A program made the position numbers and the translations under genes. The notes under the pieces were generated by a model, which ran no database searches, was not told the origin of the DNA, and saw only the letters and a program-made list of their open reading frames with translations. Below are positions 58,856-60,802 of a DNA stretch of 60,802 nt, piece after piece. How positions within the stretch are numbered: position 1 is the first letter of the stretch; every line of letters begins with the position of its first letter. The stretch comes from an uncultured Porphyromonadaceae bacterium (lineage in GTDB: Bacteria > Bacteroidota > Bacteroidia > Bacteroidales > Muribaculaceae). Location of the stretch: positions 1 to 60,802 of the forward strand of contig CAMWLC010000011.1 in the NCBI GenBank assembly GCA_947174995.1, in the 5' to 3' direction.

Positions 58856-60802
58856 TTATTTCTTCGCGAGGATGAGTGCGGAGTGGGGGGCGAGGGTGAT
58901 GGTGCCTCCGGCGAAGGAGCCGAGACCCTCCGCGGGGGAGATTTTGCCGTCATGGGCCACGATCATCCAGTCGCCCTTGGGAGCGTTGTACTCGCGGGTC
59001 TGGTCGGCGCCGTTAAGCACCACCTTGATTTCCTGCCACTCATCGCCGTTGGCATGGTTGCGCAGGGAGTAGGCTATGAGATTGGGAGTCTTGGCGGAGT
59101 CGATTTTGTCAAACACCAGATTCTTCGCGATATCCTTGGCCGAGGTCATGCGGAAGGCGGGGTGGGCCTTGCGCAGGGCTACGAGACCCTTGTAGTAGTC
59201 GAAGAGGTCGCGGTTGGCCTCCTTGAGGGTCCAGTCGATGGCGTTGATGTCATCGGGGCTCTTGTAGGAGTTGTGGACACCCTTCTTGTCGCGGAAGATC
59301 TCCTCGCCGGCAAACATGAAGGGAGTGCCCTGGGAGGTGAACACGATGGTCTGTGCCAGCTTGGCCGCCTCCATGCGCTCGGCGTCGGTGGCGTCGGGCA
59401 TCGACTTGCGGAGCTTGTCGGTGAGCGTGAGGTCGTCGTGGCAGGAAACGTAGTTCACCACCATCTCGGGCGACTTGGCGTAGGGGAACTTGGAATTGTT
59501 TCCCTTCTTGTAGTTCACCTGCGGATGGGCCGTGGCGGCCACGATACCGATTTTCACGGTCTCCTCCTGGCCCGGTTTTCCGGTGGCGAAACCGCGGTCG
59601 GTGGCGTCGGAGTAATGACCCTTCACGGCGTCGCGGATGTCATCGGAGAAGACGGCTATATCGGTCATTTTCGAAACATTCTCCTTCAGGGCGCGGTCAG
59701 CCACGGGGAGCGGGGAGTCACCGGCTGTCCAACCCTCGCCGTAGACGAAGATGGAGGGATCGATCTCCTTGAGGGCAGCCGCTACCTGGTTCATGGTCTC
59801 CGTATCGTGGATTGCCATAAGGTCGAAGCGGAAACCGTCGATATGGTATTCCTTGGCCCAGTATTTCACGGAATTGATGATATAGTCGCGCATCTGCTGG
59901 AGATCGCTGGCCGTCTCGTTGCCGCATCCCGAGGCGTCGGAGTAGCGTCCGTCGTCCCAGTGGCGGTGATAGTAACCGGGAGCGGTCAGCTCGAAATTGG
60001 AGTCGTCGTTCTGGGCGGTGTGGTTGTAGACCACATCCATGATCACGCCGATGCCGTTGTCATGCAGGGTCTTGACCATCTCCTTCATCTCGCGCACGCG
60101 GGCCTCGGGATCGGAGGGATTGGTGGAGTAGGAGCCTTCCGGAGCATTGTAGTTGAGAGGGTCATAGCCCCAGTTGTAGGTGTTGTTCTGGAGATTGATC
60201 TCATCCACCGAATTGTAGTCGTAGGAGGGGAGGATATGCACGTGGGTTATGCCCAATTCCTTGAGATGGTCCAGACCGGTGGACTCTCCGCCGGGAGTGG
60301 CCGTCCCCTCTTCGGTGAGGGCGAGAAACTTTCCCTTGTTGGCGATGCCCGATGAGGGGTGCATCGACATATCGCGGTGGTGCATCTCGTAGATTATCAC
60401 ATCGGAGAAATTGTCCACCTTCGGACCCTTGTCCTCGCTCCAGCCCTCCGGATCGGTTGAGGAGAAGTCTATGATTGCCGCGCGTTCGCCGTTGGCGCCG
60501 ACAGCCTTCGCCCATACGCCGGGGGTCTCCCGGAGCCACTTGCCGTTTTGCTTCACCTGGAAGGTGTAGAACTTGCCGTAGAGTTTCGCGGGCACCGAGG
60601 CGGTCCATGTGCCGTTGGAGGGATCGGCCTTCATGTCGATCTGCTCGTAGGGCTTTCCGAGACGGCCCGTATTGTAGAGGAAGAGGCGCACGGCCTCGGC
60701 CTTGGGAGACCAGAGGCGGAAATGCGTGCCGTAGTCATCCACGGAGAGTTCGAGATCATCACCATTGTAGGTGGGCCATGAGGCGAATTGCTGATCGTAA
60801 GC
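58856..60802 (-). CDS. Type I pullulanase (GH13), 5' end outside window
   Basis: 649 codons including the stop are inside the window, and the frame stays open to the right edge (AYDQQFASWPTYNGDDLELS upstream of the first start-like codon, a GTG at 60742), so the N-terminus and any signal peptide are missing. A carbohydrate-binding-like N-domain (TTHFRLWSPKA type) is followed by the GH13 barrel with the pullulanase signature YNWGYDPLNYNAPEGSYS, nucleophile region DGFRFDLMAIHD, acid/base region FVYGEGWTAGD and NYVSCHDDLTL. It debranches alpha-1,6 links of pullulan, glycogen or starch. Convergent with rmlB, not part of the capsule locus. Confidence 0.93.
   Translation of the reverse strand, partial: AYDQQFASWPTYNGDDLELSVDDYGTHFRLWSPKAEAVRLFLYNTGRLGKPYEQIDMKADPSNGTWTASVPAKLYGKFYTFQVKQNGKWLRETPGVWAKAVGANGERAAIIDFSSTDPEGWSEDKGPKVDNFSDVIIYEMHHRDMSMHPSSGIANKGKFLALTEEGTATPGGESTGLDHLKELGITHVHILPSYDYNSVDEINLQNNTYNWGYDPLNYNAPEGSYSTNPSDPEARVREMKEMVKTLHDNGIGVIMDVVYNHTAQNDDSNFELTAPGYYHRHWDDGRYSDASGCGNETASDLQQMRDYIINSVKYWAKEYHIDGFRFDLMAIHDTETMNQVAAALKEIDPSIFVYGEGWTAGDSPLPVADRALKENVSKMTDIAVFSDDIRDAVKGHYSDATDRGFATGKPGQEETVKIGIVAATAHPQVNYKKGNNSKFPYAKSPEMVVNYVSCHDDLTLTDKLRKSMPDATDAERMEAAKLAQTIVFTSQGTPFMFAGEEIFRDKKGVHNSYKSPDDINAIDWTLKEANRDLFDYYKGLVALRKAHPAFRMTSAKDIAKNLVFDKIDSAKTPNLIAYSLRNHANGDEWQEIKVVLNGADQTREYNAPKGDWMIVAHDGKISPAEGLGSFAGGTITLAPHSALILAKK

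Noticed and set aside
58844..60355. A 503-codon open frame on the plus strand
   Set aside because: It lies opposite the pullulanase gene, whose GH13 motifs are unmistakable; the plus-strand product is low-complexity Gly/Val/Leu/His.
1..60802. CRISPR array, rRNA operon, prophage or complete insertion sequence
   Set aside because: No regularly spaced repeats, rRNA sequence, phage structural genes or transposase were seen.

Overview
The window looks like a chromosomal segment of a gut Bacteroidales, possibly of the Muribaculaceae type (family assignment is inference). Supporting signs are several perfect Bacteroidetes promoters of the form TTTG-N20-TAnnTTTG, the near absence of Shine-Dalgarno sequences, and Bacteroidetes-typical families (DUF4301, DUF5103, DUF3109, a UpxY-type antiterminator, meso-DAP dehydrogenase).

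Region 1 (1-12.4 kb) is core chromosome. It holds a DUF4301 nucleotidyltransferase-like protein, a small lipoprotein, a Rel-family (p)ppGpp synthetase whose HD hydrolase site is gone, a secreted alpha/beta hydrolase, tRNA-His, Ddh, ribosomal protein L31, cardiolipin synthase, DUF3109, DUF5103, a C_GCAxxG_C_C protein, uracil-DNA glycosylase and tRNA-Arg(CCG).

Region 2 (12.4-58.8 kb) is one very large surface-polysaccharide locus. A lone GT14-like glycosyltransferase is read leftward. A divergent promoter region and leader hairpin then precede a rightward gene train: UpxY, Wza-like exporter, Wzc-like BY-kinase, Wzx flippase, an aminosugar cassette rich in ATP-grasp enzymes (DegT aminotransferase, four ATP-grasp proteins, an SDR), many glycosyltransferases, five membrane acyltransferases, a Wzy-like polymerase, HAD and kinase-like proteins, and rmlACDB for dTDP-L-rhamnose at the end. 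Most genes overlap or lie within about 30 bp, and no internal terminator is visible, which fits processive antitermination by UpxY. No initiating polyprenyl-phosphate sugar transferase and no UpxZ were seen.

Region 3 (58.8-60.8 kb) is a convergent type I pullulanase gene whose 5' end lies outside the window.

Three features stand out. (a) Long poly-G tracts sit in three glycan genes: two of 9 G shift the frame of a GT14-like transferase and a sugar-transfer ATP-grasp protein (apparent OFF states), and one of 8 G leaves an acyltransferase in frame (ON). This looks like slipped-strand phase variation of the glycan. (b) Three related 195-198 bp MITE-like elements with about 21 bp terminal inverted repeats lie in the locus; two bracket a DUF262 gene and one supplies the stop codon of an ATP-grasp gene. 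(c) Two ATPase plus TOPRIM-like gene pairs (AAA + DUF4276, and DUF4435 + AAA, the latter PARIS-like) are embedded in the glycan operon, the first within a five-gene defence-like block.
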